DNA of 64,000 nucleotides from Meandrina meandrites (GCA_963693305.1 OY855905.1:3582701-3646700), one strand, 5' to 3'; shown: positions 24,601 to 39,600, counted from the stretch's first letter. Notes: a model not told the origin generated them from the letters alone. Numbers and translations are program-made.

Positions 24601-27600
24601 AGATCACACCGCACGTTGCGCAAGAAAATTATGTATGACCTTGGACATATGTCAAAAGTTGGAGTGAACTGGGTTTCTCAGCTAAGAGAGTACCAGAAAA
24701 TCCTCAATGAAGAGCCAATGGATGTCCTCGGTAGTCAGTCTCCATTCGAAGTTTTTTACGGAAGAGAGACAAATGCAGTAACACAGAGATTTCCTGGGGG
24801 CTTTTGCGGCAAAGAGAGCAGCTCATCCAAAAGTGCAAATGTTCTACCCAAGGACAATCATTTCACAAAACAAAGTGATCAAACTACAAAAATAAGAGCC
24901 AAAGCGAAAGCAGCAGACAAGGTTTGGGATAAACGATACATCCAACGAAGAATGAAAAACAATCCTCCTTCAAAATACTCTGTTGGAGAAACTGTTCTGA
25001 TCCGTTTTCCGTTTTCCAAAAAAAGTCGGACTGCGCCAAAACGTCGTTTTGTAGTAGAAGGAAAAGTCATTAAAAGAAATTTACGAATTGCAAAATACAA
25101 AATATGGTTTGAGAATCCAACGACGAAAAGCCATCAGTGTACTTGGGTATCAGTGGAGGATATTACAAGTTTAAAAGCCGAAAAAGAAAAACGCAAAAAA
25201 GATCTTGCTAAGGAAAGGCTAAAGAGCAAGGGAAAGAATCTAAATAGAAAGGAGCGCCTATCAAGTCATCGCAAAAAATTCTATATTCCTCTTGAACGCA
25301 AGGACAACCATGAAGCATTTTGGGATCAGGGCTTTGATATTTCGTTTAATCCTGCTGGGGATGGTAACTGTCAGTTTGCAGCCGTAGCTCATGCTTTGCA
25401 AGATGTCGGCATCTACAGGTCCAATGAAACACTTCGGCGCGAGGTCGTTCAATATTTATCAGACAATCCCAATGCCGTGGATGGAAGCCCTCTAGAGCTA
25501 TTCGCCGCAATGCCGTGGTCTGAATATCTCAATACAATGGCACAAAATTCGACATACGGCGATCAGTTAACTCTTCAAGCCATGGCTAACCTTTACCTTG
25601 TAGAGATAATTGTAGTTTCTAGTCTTGGTCCTGAGGGGAGAACTGTCATTAGTCCTCAGAATTGTGAACCTGTGGCTCGGGTTTTCTTGGGCCATTTTTC
25701 AGAGGATGAAGGTATCCACTATGTCTGCTTGGTCGCTACTAATAGAGTAAATCAAGAAAGCGACGAAGAAACAAACTCGTCCGAAGGAAACGAAAACATT
25801 CTTGAAGATGGCGAAGAAAATAAACATCAACAAAACGATTATGAAAATGGTATTGAAGATGATGTAGTACTTTCTAACGACGAACAAGACGTTACGAATG
25901 CTGAAAAACACGTTGAACAACTAGAAGAATTACAACAGCAACAACAACAACCGCAAGAAGAACAACATGAAGAAGAACAACAAGAAAAAGAACAACAAGG
26001 AGAAGTTAAACTGGAATCGCTGCCAGAGGAGATCCTTGATATGATAGTAAACCTATCCATGACAGGACATAATCGAACAATCATTGATACATATGATGCC
26101 CTAAGCCACACATCAACCACATTGAAAAGATTAGTTTCTCGATACATTCGAAGACTACCAAAAATAAGCGCTAGCAGAGACATGTACCCCGGTCTCCACA
26201 GCATGAGACAGATTCTAAAACAGTATGGAAGAGGTAGCGGGCTCGTGTTGGCGTTAAAAGAAATCATAAACAGTCCCCAGTGGATAAATGCTTGGATTAA
26301 TGTTCTTTTCACTGGGGTTGGAACATGGATGTATGTAACAGCCATCTTTTGGAAAAAAGGAAAGAAGTAGGGAAAAAAAGGAAAGAAGTAGCTATTGAAA
26401 GCTACATGAGTGGTACTTTCCAGGGCATAGAACTGAAGCACTAGGTTTTTTTTAGGAAATGTAAAAATATATGTTAAGGTTATTTTATATATTCGCAATC
26501 AACAATCAACAATAACAGGTATAATGACAATGCAAACCTGACTCTTAACGCAATATATTTAATAATTACTTGCTGCTTTTGTGTTAACGTTGTAATAAAC
26601 AGAGTTTTGTTCTATAGAATGTTGTTGAGTATTTTACCTTTGTATTTCCCATGTGCCTCAAGGGATGTCTAGCATATCTTCTCCGTTTAACACTTAGTAT
26701 GGAACTTGGATCACCTGCCCTACCCAACCAACCTGCAAGTCAGCAGTTCTAGCCCGAGAGTCCCATCTCTGTAGATTGTTCTGGCTCCAATAGGGAACAT
26801 CCAACCCCCTTCCCCACCCTACCACCTTGCTTGAAATTGGTTTTAGGGCCGAATAACGTCGGCAGGGAAGCATGGGCACGCGGAAAAGGAGAACACAAGT
26901 TTGCAAATCCGGGTGGATATATAGGAAAGTTTGAAAAATTAAAACAGGCGTGTTCTTTGTAAATTGATTTTTGAATTCGTCTTAACTCAAAGAGAACCAC
27001 AATCTCTTTAAAATAAATGAAATATCATCAACCACCAGCACTTCAAACGCTCTGGTATATAGACTTTCTAATCATACTTGTGTACTCCCTTAATGTTCGC
27101 AGACCATAATCATAGCTTCTTGGGTATTGGTTTCTGAGTTAATTAAAATACTAACTTGATGCACGAGTCCCGTGTCCTGAAGTAAGAGGTACACAAAGAG
27201 AATGGCAAGCTTGTAGCCCCTTGATTTGGAAGTCTTAGCCAGTTTATTACATTTATGGTTAAGCCTTATTACATTTATGGTTGTTCAGTTTATTACATTT
27301 ATGGGCAAATTTTATTACATTTATGGTTAGTGGATTTATTACATTTGTGGTTAAAAGTTATTACATTTATGGTTAGTATTACATTTATGGTTAATTTTTA
27401 TTACATTTATGGTTGTTATTACATTTATGGTTTTTATTACATGCATTTATGGGTGATACAGGGGCTTTCCCGCATTCATTATTGTCTTGGATTTCTCCCA
27501 AGTTTAATTTGAATAACGCAATCTGACCGATGTCGAATTCAAACCTGTCGGTAAAAAGTAAGCGTGAATCGCATAAAACTTATTTTAAACCGAAAAATGT

Positions 27601-30600
27601 ATGTATTGAAACCGTGCGGTAAACTAAATTACTGATAATTATAAAACGTGTCGTTCGCAACTCGCCGACTCCACTCGAAAAGTAATTCCGGAACGATGAT
27701 AATTTTAGGTTGTAAAAAAGTGTTCATCTGCCTTCTTGCATCAAGAAATTATTAGTGAAATCTTGTTGAAAGGCGATAAAAGCCATTACGGAAAATTTAT
27801 ATACAGCTATTTCGAGAAACGTTGTCGGAATAAAAGCACAAAACTGCACAAGCCAATCCCGAAAGATAGTATGGGTAGACGTATTGAGCTACTGCACGTG
27901 TTGAATACTAATGAGATATAACAACAAAATAAGCTCGAATTTCAGGTTTTCTTTCTTTTCAGACATGTAGAAACAAGGAACGTTTAGACCCTCTGAAGTT
28001 TAGAAGAATTTTTCCTGACTCAAAGGCATGCGACAGTAAAAGTAAAGCTACAGATAAAGGCCTCCTGAAAGGAAAAACAAATTCTCCACGTGCAAAAATA
28101 CAAACTTGTAAATTTCCTCCAGGCTAATATGCAAAATTCCACTGAATACCCAGACCACCTTTCGGTCTTGTCGCGTGCACTTTGATGTTTTTTTTTCCGA
28201 CAACCTTTCTCGAAATAGCTGTATAAAAACAACGCATTCAAAGAAAATGAGTTAATTAATGAGTTCAGCTGTTGTTTACACAAGCGTTCAAATGAAATGT
28301 CACGCAAACAAAGACAGTCTACATACTCCGCGAAATATTTATTTATGAATGGACTGAAATTAGTATCCCCGAGTTCTAGTGGTAAGATTTTGTATTTGTT
28401 CTTAATAACTAATTTTATTGTTCTAATTTCAATTTAAAGATCTTATTTGTCTATTTCTAGTACCCCCACCCCCCGCAAGAGACTGTCATATGAATGGTCC
28501 CAACAGACATCTTCTTTTGGTTTTAAGGACATGTTGCCAATGTTTTTATCCATTTAAAGTGACTGTAGGTCTTATTTGAATTTTCTGTGTTTTTAAATGG
28601 TATCTCTAGCTTGGGGGCTAAAAAAAGTTGAGCCACGCCCAGATTGCCATACTTTACGGGAAAAGTAAACCTCAAAACAGCAAGGGACCGCCAGCGATAA
28701 TGCTGCTAACGTGGGATATACAAAAGATTCTATCAGCCGAAAAAATAAAATAACATTACAAATAATACAGTAGACTAATACTTCGTGAAAAAGTAGACTT
28801 TGAGAGACACCAACACGACAGCTGTCCACGGTTGCAGCCGTGCTATATCAATTCTGGGGTCCGTTTCTCGAAGGTCCTGAAAAGTTTTCGCACCCGGAAA
28901 GCCATAGCAAAATCTTAAACCTTATGATTACAGAGGTGTCTAATCTATGATATTTTTTAATATGAACAGAAGTTCTCTTCAAACAAAGTTTCAGGCCTAT
29001 ACACTTCTCTGTTTTTAAAATACAGATAACTAAAAGTGGCTTTGCGGTCCCAAAAGATCTCCGGGGCTTTCGAGAGACAAAGTCTACTTTTTTACCTAGT
29101 ATCAACCTTGCTGTATTGTTTGTAATGTTATCCTTTACAGGAGTAGAATCAGTGGATCAAATTCTCCGACGAACATCCCCGTCCTTTTCATATAATCATA
29201 TAAAGATACTGTCGGGTCTTGTCCCAGGTTTTCCTCTTCTCTAGCACAATTTAAATTGGACTGCATTTCAACGTTTAAGGCTATCTTCAGGGTAAATTGC
29301 AAGGTGTGTTCTCAAAACGAAAAAGTAGTTTTTCTTTCATGATCATAAGAAAAGTTGATTGATAAGTTTTTTATCATCTCGAGTTTCAAGTGACTGTCAA
29401 CTCATATTTGACTGATACTTAGACTTGCCTAGAAGTCGAGCTCACAGAGCACGAAGCGCTAGAGCGCCGGGGTCTATTGCCAAACCGGAAACGAGAAGCA
29501 AACGTCTTTAAAAAGGTCTAACATTGGCTCATCTACTCATTTGTTATCAAAAGCAAATGAAAGTCCACATATGTACGCATTGCGGACCCACTTTTATTTT
29601 TTAATATTTGTAATAATGCTTTACCTACGAGATCTTGCAAGCATATAAACAGATTTGGCAGACATCTTGCCTGGGTTTAATTTTTCCGTAATAAAAAATT
29701 ATGAAATAAAAAAAACAAACAAATTGTTGGGGACTGGAGAAGAGTTAGTTGCCATGGTAACATAATTTTATTCCCACTGTAGGTGTGTCACCGGTGGAAC
29801 TATACGTCTGACAAATTTCATTGGTCTCAGAAAAAAAATGACCGAGATAACTTAATGTTTGTACTTGACAAAAAATTGGGTTGAGTAGATGGCGTCATCA
29901 GTCCCCTTATTTGCATATTTTACGATTTTTTTAGGCTTTAATATCTCCGGAACTAAAATACATTTATATCGATGCAAGTTCCTAGAATAAAAGACCTTTG
30001 ACGCGAGCTTTGCCTGAATAGGATACTACCAAGGGTTGAGAAGGCTAGAACGCAATACTACAAATGACTTGGAGAAAATTGGCCACGCATGTGGCATTTT
30101 TAATTGAATCAATTATCTCTAAGTCATAACAAAATATAGAAAATCTGAACATATTAAACGATAATGTAAACGTGGGAATCAAAATGTAACGAAGATAATG
30201 CAACAAAGGTAGCTGTTTCGCTCACGGAATTTTAAACATGGAACATGATAAAATCACTGTCGCATATGAGCTTGTTTACTATAAAGAAAGCGACATGTAT
30301 TCAAATGGACGGTAAAAGCGAAATGGCCGTCACCAACCCAAAATATTTGAAAGCAAAAATAGGAACCGCACAAAAATTCAGAAAATCGGCTGACATGGCT
30401 GGCAAACCCAAGGATTGAGATGGCGCCAAGCGCATGGATGAGACGCAGAAACCAATAACGTAAACTAACATAAGCGGCCCTGTATAAAACAAACCCTCAC
30501 TGAACTGAAGCGCAAACATAAACGCCTGGTAGAGCTATACCGGCAACAACAATAAAATAATTGGTAAAAAGGTATCGCACGTATAGCGAAAGGACACAGG

Positions 30601-33600
30601 ATACAACAATCAGAGCATGAAAATATGGGTACCCTAGTTCACATTTGATCGTGAATTGCTATGAGTCATTAAAATGATGAATAATTAGAATAAAATTATA
30701 TTAAATTTTGCACGGCGACCTTTCAACTGTTCATGGCACCGACTAAACACAAGCACTTTGATGTTAGCCATCCCTCCGATGGTGCACAGGTATAAAGCTC
30801 AGCGTCAGCTTATAGTTTGCCAACAACATGAAGGAAGGAAAGAAAATTGTTTAGCTAGGTAAGAAAAACCAAAATGCAAACGAACAAGCGGATCGCCAAT
30901 TCGATCGCTCGAGTTAGTTAAAACACTAAATCCTTAAATAACTTAGCTCAGTCGCCGACTGGATGTGAACAAAACGTGCACGATCATGCACACGGCTTAT
31001 ATGGCTTCCTAAAATGATACCGTATTTCTAGGAAACATCGAACAATAATCTTGTACTTATCTTTTAAACTGGAGGGTAACATCTGAACAAATATTTTCTT
31101 GAGCTCTTGCCACTTGAATGGCGAGGAATAGAAGGGCGAATTAAGCGATTGTTCCTGCTTTTACATAGCAAACTCCGCCTTAAAATCTTATTGGTTGACT
31201 TCGTACCTGGTACGAATCCTCCCAACGGGTTATCAAATCAACATGCCTCGACATAAACAACATTATGTCTAGACATAATGTTTGGTTATTTAAAAACAGA
31301 AAACGGCATTTTGAATCTTTCGTTTAATACCCTTTGAAACGCTTCAAATTGCAACGGGGGAAAATTTGATCATAGAAGCACCTTAAACTATTTTTTACCC
31401 AGATCTCTAGAGGTAACAAGCACTGCACAGTCCACGCTGAGGACTGGACTTGTAATCCGGAGGTCCCGGGTTCAAATCCTCCTCCCTGCCACTAGATGGA
31501 TTTGTCTTCGGTGGTCCCGAATTCAACTCCTCCACGCTTTGTATATAGCCAACTGGTCAGCCTCCTGCCAGTTGGGATTCTTAACAAGTTTCTGTTCGAT
31601 TTAAATGGCAGGTCCACACCAGCCTTATGGTTGCCCTACTAGACCTGCCTTAACAAAAAGTTATGTATGTATGTATGTATGTATGTACCTTTTACTCACA
31701 GATCATATAGATTCACCAATCCCTTAAACTGACTGGGGTGCAGCTTCTTTAGTTTATTTTTGTCCAGTTTTCTAACCAGTTTAATAAGAAGTATCAGTTA
31801 ATATTAACAGAAAAGAACTGAAGAATCGTACAGATATCTTGAAAACACATGAAGACTGAAACGTTACATAATCGGCGGTGTCACTTACAGTGTCTTTAGC
31901 TCGGTCAGGTTAGCAAAGATCTCTGCCGGTAATTCCTCGATTTGATTATAAAGCAGAGATTATCGACGAATCTCATCATTAGCACTTGTGTTGTTTTATA
32001 TCATTAAGCACTGAGGATAACTACATGCAGTTCGTGGTCGACGCATCGCGTTTCCTGGGTCAATATCGGAAGTTTAGTGTTCAGTAAATCTTGTGAAATA
32101 CTTATGCGAAATAGGTAACTTTATTTATAGCTTGCATATTGTTAAAAATTGCATATCTAAGGAAATAGTATTTGTATTAAAAGACCAGGAAATTGTTACC
32201 AGAAAGGGGCTTATTCGTACCTAGATAAAAGTGGAAAATATATATTTATGAGATGCTCGTTTGTATCTTTCGAAACAATAGGCAACTGTTGTATTGTGAC
32301 ATTAAGGTCGTGGGGGACACCTATCCATAAATAAATTGATTAGCAAAATTTTGCTTGCCCCGCATATTTTAAAACGCTTATGTCGCGGCTGTTTTGGGTG
32401 CGATTGAACTGAAATTTTCCAGAGACATAAAAGAATAATGGAAGTTTACGTATGTCGTCTTTGATTTGGTGGATTGCGCTTTAAGGCAACGCTAGAGCGC
32501 CATTACTACCAAACTGAAAAATCCATGATTTTGTGTCCAAGTCTGCGGATCGAGTAGAAAACAGCACTCTGTGATTTTATCAAAAATAGATCAGTCGAAG
32601 TCCCCAGTGTGTCATGACAGAAGCGGATTTTTAATTTAAACTTTGCCAGCGAGTAAAAGTCGTATAAATGTGCAAATTTTTGGCTATCGTGTTTTAAAAG
32701 AGCTCTTTTAGAATTCCGCTTCTGTCATGACACACTAAAGTATTCCTAGTTTACCTCTCTGCAGTGCCAGCTCATGAAGTTCTAAATCTGAGCTGAATTT
32801 TTTTGACACAAAATTGTCGGAAAAGTCCAAACTTTGAGATTTCCGAAGTTGTTCCGATTAAAAAAACGAGTGCGAAGGGTGGTAATTATGGTAATTACAG
32901 TCCGCGCTTTTATGTTGAGATCAGAAAAGAACAATACGGCCGGCAGAATGCTCTCGGTTTTATAAAAGAAAAAATATACAACTGAAGTTCCCTGTAGAAT
33001 AAACTGATTTCAATAACAAGACAAAATCTCTTACGACCAATTCGCACTAGCGGACAAATTTTGTAACAATTGGTAGAAACAAGTGCGAATACGTTTTTTG
33101 AGACCTAGAACTTGTCCAACAATTCAGGAAAACAAAGAAGCAGTTGTCTTATGATTGATCTGCGTTGCACGCGCGATACATTTTGTCAAACAATCGCAAA
33201 AACAAGTGAGAACGACTTGTTGGACAAGGGCAAATTTTGTAAAAACGGACAAATCTTCAGAGGGGCCGATGTCCTACCTCGAGGCAGGACAACTCATGAC
33301 AAGTCGCATTCCAACGCCCCTCGTAATGTCAGATAACAATACGTTGTTGATTGGCTATTGTGTTTGGTCTGGATTGTACTAAAAAAAAACAAGCGATAGG
33401 CGACAAAACACGTTTGTGTGCCGAGGTGAGGTCGTGGAAGGATGGTAATACCGGGGTTGGAACAAAAGAATGCGGAGGGAACCAGTTTGCGCCGATAAAT
33501 GGAGGGGAAAGGAAATAGTTTTCTTTTTGCGACATTTTCCCCGAACGAGCACAAAAACATCAGTACACGCGCACTTCAAATGCAAATCGTTTTAAAATTT

Positions 33601-36600
33601 TTCACCACGTGGACCTGCCTGATTATTTGATGTTTGCACAAGACGACCGTGCCGAGAAATGTACAAGGATGCCAGAAGGACGTACGGAGCTATTGTACTA
33701 ATAATTACACCTTTTGTTTTCCTCAAAATGTCTCTGACTTGTCGCGACAATTTTGTTTTTGTCAAAAATGATATGACATTTAAAACTTGACCGCTAGTAC
33801 GAATCGGCCCTTTGTCAAAAATGCTATGACATTCAAAACTTGTCCTCTAGTGCGAATCGGCCCTTATAATTACAGCAGATTTTGCAATGTTTTGTGCGTC
33901 GACTTGCTGTTCAGTCTGTTGCTTGGGCCACGGGGTCCGTGCCAAACGTAAACACTTCAAATCACGTGCCATATTTTATTCAGTCATGAATATTCCGTAC
34001 GCTTGTCGATGTCAGTCCTTGCTCTTCGTGCATACGCTTTAAATAAATGCATCATGATTGCCTAAGGTGTCCCCTGCGACCTCTAAAAGTAAAATAAGAA
34101 GAAATCTTATACATTCAACTTGAAAGATCTTCCAAAAATTACGAGGAATTGAACTTTTCTTTTCTTTATTGCGGTGACAAAAATAACAAAGCACAGTGAA
34201 CGAGATTGATTATACAATTTCTCTTTGTCGGACCTCTATAGGTTTGTTTGTCTGTTTATCGTTTTTTGTTTTACTTACAGCTTTGTGAGTTTTGCAAGGC
34301 TACTAAAAACTCCTTGTGGTAAAGTCTGTAGTTCGTTATTAGACAGATCGCTAAAAGAGGAAATTTTAATTCGCGGAATTTAAAACAATCATTTTTATTG
34401 AGAGAATAATAACAATTAAATGGTCGATCAAAGAAAGTATACACTATTTTGTAATTAATACAAACTCAGGCCATCCGCGAATCTGATTGGTTCTTTCCTT
34501 TTTTTTTAGACTACTAGCCAGACTTTCTATGAGCGAATATTCAAGGTCGCAGTCCAAAACCTACAATTTTATGTATTTTAAAGACAAAAGTCAAGACAAA
34601 TTGTCGCTTTAAAAAGCAAAGATCGCGCGACCGTGTTCTGTGAGCGATTAGTAGAAAATCAGCCGTGTTCAATTGAAAATCTGCGAATCTGATTGGTTTT
34701 CCCATTTTTTTAGTCTTTGGAATACTTCTGGGAATCTTCGGACATCTTTCGGAAGATTTCGCGTGATCTCCGTTATTCTTTTTAAGATCTCGAGTGACCT
34801 TCGGCAGTTTCCCTATAATTTTCGGTAAACTTCGGATAATTTCCACTATGTCGTTTCAAATGAATTAAAATTATTAATAATTTTGTTTATCGAAATGGAG
34901 TAAGTTTTCGCTGATATTTTAAGGATGAAAAAGAGAAACGCGGTATTTTTCTCGTTCTTTTTCTGCTCTTCTTCTTAATGTTTATAATCACATGATGATT
35001 TTCAGTGAAAGGTAATGATCAAGTGAGATTCCAAGAGCCGGTTCAAGAGGCCTACAGAGCGGTATCTATGGTTTATAACAATATAGATCTTATATCTTAA
35101 CGATTTATACCATGGCTATTTCGCCAGTGTGCAAAATACGCTTCGCAATTTTTCGTGAAATTAGAGGACTCCAAGAGTGCTGACACATCCCAGTGTCCTT
35201 GTCACAGCTAAAAAAATCATTGTAAAACAGTACTCACAGCTCATCCAAGCTGATCAAATCCTTAAAAATAACAGGCGGTAATTTATTAATCTGGTTTTCC
35301 TGTAACCATCTGTAGTCAATTAAAAAAGAAGTACGACGATGTTAGTCACAAACAGGATTAAAATGACTTGAGAGCTTGTCAGCTTAGTACATTTTGAGAA
35401 AATTTAACGATTTCAGCACAAACATGGCATTTCGGAGCTACGGGGTAGTTCTATTGGACATGCCAGTTAATTTTAATTAGCTGTGGCGATTACAAACTTG
35501 CAAATATGGTCGGGACCCGAAGTGAAAAGGGTGCGGTGTAGTTTGGAAATGCAAGGCAATTTGCAAGGCAATTTCCCTATTTCGCTTTATCTCTTGTACC
35601 CCCTCCCAATTCGCTCGCAGCTCCACGCTCGTTCCTTCAGCTTATACTCGGTTTTTACTTGTTTGTGCCCAGCTCCTTTGGAGTCACATTTCAGTGAACA
35701 TTCAGAATCAGCCGACCAAGCGAAATGGCCACTCCGTCAACACAACCCACGGTCAACTTTAAGTAGGACAAAAAACCTTTTTGCAACTGTCGCCTTTAAT
35801 GACAGTTTGAATTATAGGTGCAAGTTGTTAGTTCAAGAAAAAAAGTCCTTACTCACAGTCGATTTAAGCTCTTCAAGCCAAAAAACAGACTCTCCTGAAG
35901 CTCCACGAGATTGTTATTATGAAGGATTCTGCATGTTAAATAACCATAAATAACTAGTGAATGATTTGTATTTGGTGAATTATTGTTGCATCAAGTCAAT
36001 GGTATATCAGCTCATGTACCAAGGATCACAAAAATGGTAGGTGTACGTGTCTGCAAATACCCACTATCAGTATCAGTAAATACCAACTGTGACCATTAAC
36101 GAGAATCATACCCTCTGTTTTAGTCATCAGATAGACCAAAATAAGAAATTAAGTGTCATTGTCAGAGAAAACCAGGCAATGGCGAAAGATGGGGGTCGGC
36201 CGATTTCCCTAACTTTTTCAGCATTTGAAACCTATCAGATAAGATTAAGTTTGGCGGTATTTAAACAATTTCTTGGCTTTTCAATCCTGAGATTGACCAC
36301 CCCCCTACATTTTGGCACAGAAAGTGCCAAAAATCCATATAAAAAAGGCCAACTTCTCGGTACTAGAAACCGATCTCTTTTTGCATGTAGTGCACATATT
36401 TTTTTTCTCAAGGTTAATTAACTAGTTGTTAATGTTTTGGCTTCCTCGAAACAAATTTTCAGTCAAACTAAAATTGTTGCCAAATTTTCTAATGTGGGTA
36501 GGTAGCTTGTACCTTACCACAGAGTGAATTTCGGGGTTTTTCAAATTTTATTTTTTCAAAAGTGCGGAAGTTTATTTTTTATTTTATTCCATTTTTAAAC

Positions 36601-39600
36601 AGTCTATACCCTTCTTAATCAAAACCAAGAATTTATTGATTGGCACAAGAAACTCTCTTTCCACGAATTTTGTTCAAAAATGCCTTAAATCGCTCTTATG
36701 GCTACTTTCCCGCCAAAATTAATTCACACTAAAATATTATATAAAATCGGCAAAATTGCATTTCGAATGAAATTGATGTATTGTAAGTCAGTTTAGGAAC
36801 AGCAGAATCTTTATATGTTTAATAAAAATTAATTTCGAAATTATAATGTAATTAAAATAAATAAATATTGCAGAATTGACATGAATTTCAGTGTGTATTT
36901 CCCGCGAAAATGCAGTCGTATTATGAAAGTACTGTTTGGATTTTCATGGTATATTCAAATTAGCTTGGTTTGTCTCAAAAGCATGAAAATATACCTTATA
37001 TGTAAGGCAGTCTTAGAAGCAATGATCCAAGGTTCTAATTAAATAGGAGACCTTGCGATACCGTTTCTTCCGACGACTCGGGACTTTCAGATGTTATCAT
37101 GTTTCATTCTGGACTCTCATGTTACAGTGATTCGCAGCACTCTTACATGCTCTTATGATATGAGAAAGAAAGTCGGACCGACAATTGAAATCATTGTACA
37201 TGTTGTAAAAACCAAGTTTTGGTTTATTACAAGAAATTGATGTTAAAATACAATATTTCGGCTCTATTTCAGAGTCATAGTCTTGTGAGTGTTAATTTTA
37301 CAAGAGGAACTTAAATATCTGAGGCGTGTTTAAGTTACGTAATAAAGTATAGAAATATTGGGAATCAGAGAAAATAGTTCTAACTCTCTGGAGGCTTTGA
37401 GTCCTTCATTAATGCTAGGCTTGAGATTCTTAATATGACTCTGAAATAGAGCCGAAATATTGTATTTTAATATCAATTTCTTGTAACAAACCAATACTTG
37501 ATTTTTACAATGATTTCATTTCTCGGCCTTCCCTTCTTTCTCTTGTATTACAAATTGTCAGATTGGTCTGGATTTCTTATGATATGAATTGTTCGTTTAC
37601 TTCACGAGAATCAGCTTGTAGTTTTCTTGGATCTAATACAACTATTCTGCCACTAGATTCTTGTAAGCTCACTATTTACTAGGTCTTGGTGTGAGTGGCA
37701 AGCTGGGATGGCGATCTCGAAGTTCAGCAAGCAATGAGATGCGGCTAATTTATGCAGACCAGACTATTTTGATTTAACTGAAGATAGAGTAACAGGTATG
37801 GCCATCTGTCAAATAGCACTAGAAGAGAACTAACAGCCGGTTGCGACTGGCGACCTTGCAAACGTTCAGGTTGTTATCCATTTCACGAGTTTCAATGCAA
37901 ACGGGTTAATGACCCAAGCCGTGTTTGTGGGACCGTTTTATTTGTAATGTAAGCATTATTGTCGGGCTGGTTATAATTTGAGCCCCTCTCTGTTTGGATT
38001 CGCCTCAATTTCTACTCCTCCAAACAAAACCAAACATACGACACAAGTGGACTTAGGTAGAAGTTCAGGTGAGCACATTTTATTTAAAAGTCATTAGTAT
38101 AAAAGGAGGCGTTTTTTCCTATTCAATTGTGCTATGCATTTGATGCAACTGTCATCGGGACGCTCCTGGTGTAAGCAATTTCGTACTATTTATTTAATGT
38201 ACTCCAATTTGACCAACAAAAGCACAAAAAAATCGGTGTTTTGATCTTTGTTTAGGACTGTATTGAAATATTCGTCAACTCGAACATCTGATTTGCAAAA
38301 AAGCACCATTTTCACCAAATGCGGCATAGTTCATACTGATAGATAAACAAAATATTTGTTTCAAAGTCACGAGAATCACTGTCTGTGTTATGTTTTATAA
38401 CCAATCCTTTTGGTCAGACTTCGTACCCAAGCAAGGGTCGAGTTAATATAAGAATGTACTACAGGATAGTTTAGAAGCACTCGCTTTTGCTTATGATTCG
38501 CCACTTCAAGAAACATTTACTAACACAATGACACCTGGAGCTTTTCGAACAAAGGAAATACAAAGGGAATACAAAGGACCTTTTCTGCGCAATAAGGAGA
38601 CAGCATTCCAAGAACAGTTTGGAACTGGCCTGGTAAGACTCTTTCTTCAGGGGCTCCTCTTTTCCTTCTTGACTTTTCTTCGGCGATTTTTTCCCGCAGT
38701 TTCGACTTCCCCTCCTCCCCACTAACTGCCCCTGGGTCTCCAAGGATGACATTGGAGTCACAAAGAGTAGAAGAGGGCTATCTTTCTTAGAGTTTTTCAC
38801 TCAAATTTCGAAGCGTTCTCGATCATATTTCAAGCGCACTTCAACCAATCACGCTGCTTTGGGTATCGTTGGCAGTGGCGGATCCAGACCTTCAGCTAAG
38901 GAGGGGGGCTGCTTTTAAAGGCTTGACTATGAATGTTGAATTCTGCGAAGATAATTCCGGCACTTCAAAGAAAATGCGCTATTTCCGAAAAATTAAGGCG
39001 GGCCCCGCCCCCCGGGCCCCTCCCCTGGATCCGCCACTGATTGGAAAGAAATCTTCAAAGGCCTACACTCGTCCCGGGCGGTTTGGGGCGTTTCATATGT
39101 CGATGTGTTGACTAGCTTTGGTCTCCTTTATAGTTATGCCTCCTTGTGACTTATACATAAATTAAGAAAAAAAAACCGCTTATATAAATTTGTGGATCAC
39201 AAACGCCGAATCAAACCTATGAAAGACTATGATAGTGGCACAGCAACCGTGTTTTGTATTACGATAAAAATGTTTATCTTCCAGACAAGTCAATTTTTGT
39301 TTAGCCATGGCTGGCCTATAACCTTGAAGCTGATTTGTGCCATAGAAACCCCAAGAAAAGTTATTGCAACTGAAGTTATTAGTCCACTTATTGCTCGGTT
39401 TTTGAACTACGAAAATAAATAATCGCGGCGGTAGGGTGGGGGGTGGGGGGGGGGGGGGGGATGATTAGCCGCGGTGCAATGCTTGCGGTTACCAGCTATT
39501 GTTGTTCAGTTTACAAATTTCAGAAAAATGCTCAGATGAGTAGACATCTCATTTGTGACACTGAAGTGCATGCCTAACAAATAAATTCGTTTTGTTTTAC

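Larger units (their letters stand above)
19715..27460 (+). mobile_element. Ginger1-like DNA transposon, 7746 bp, with integrase-OTU-F-box ORF
   Basis: Both ends carry near-identical terminal inverted repeats of about 258 bp (19715-19971 and 27201-27460), beginning TGTATCACCC and ending GGGTGATACA. The flanking 5-bp duplication is GGGGC (19710-19714 and 27461-27465). Inside each repeat are ten copies of a CCATAAATGTAATA motif. The coding part has two exons (21.7-22.16 and 24.29-26.37 kb) for a retrovirus-like integrase joined to an OTU protease. Ginger1 elements are described as having an integrase-type transposase, TIRs of 40-270 bp and a C-terminal OTU or Ulp1 domain. Two smaller elements (22426-22634 and 22923-23577) sit in its intron. 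It lies in the intron of the LGR gene, on the opposite strand. Confidence 0.85.

Noticed and set aside
27736..28307. Two opposed frames sharing YSYFEK(R/G)CR
   Set aside because: The shared peptide follows from inverted DNA similarity of about 70 bp. There is no further protein evidence.
30301..30519. Membrane-protein exon
   Set aside because: The frame is hydrophobic, but no splice sites, homologous motif or neighbouring exons could be recognised.
31410..31492. tRNA-Thr gene
   Set aside because: The anticodon arm is good, but the T stem is mismatched and the sequence continues into a SINE body with an ATGT tail.
35483..35953. 156-codon + strand frame
   Set aside because: It overlaps a well-supported LRR exon on the other strand and has no domain of its own.
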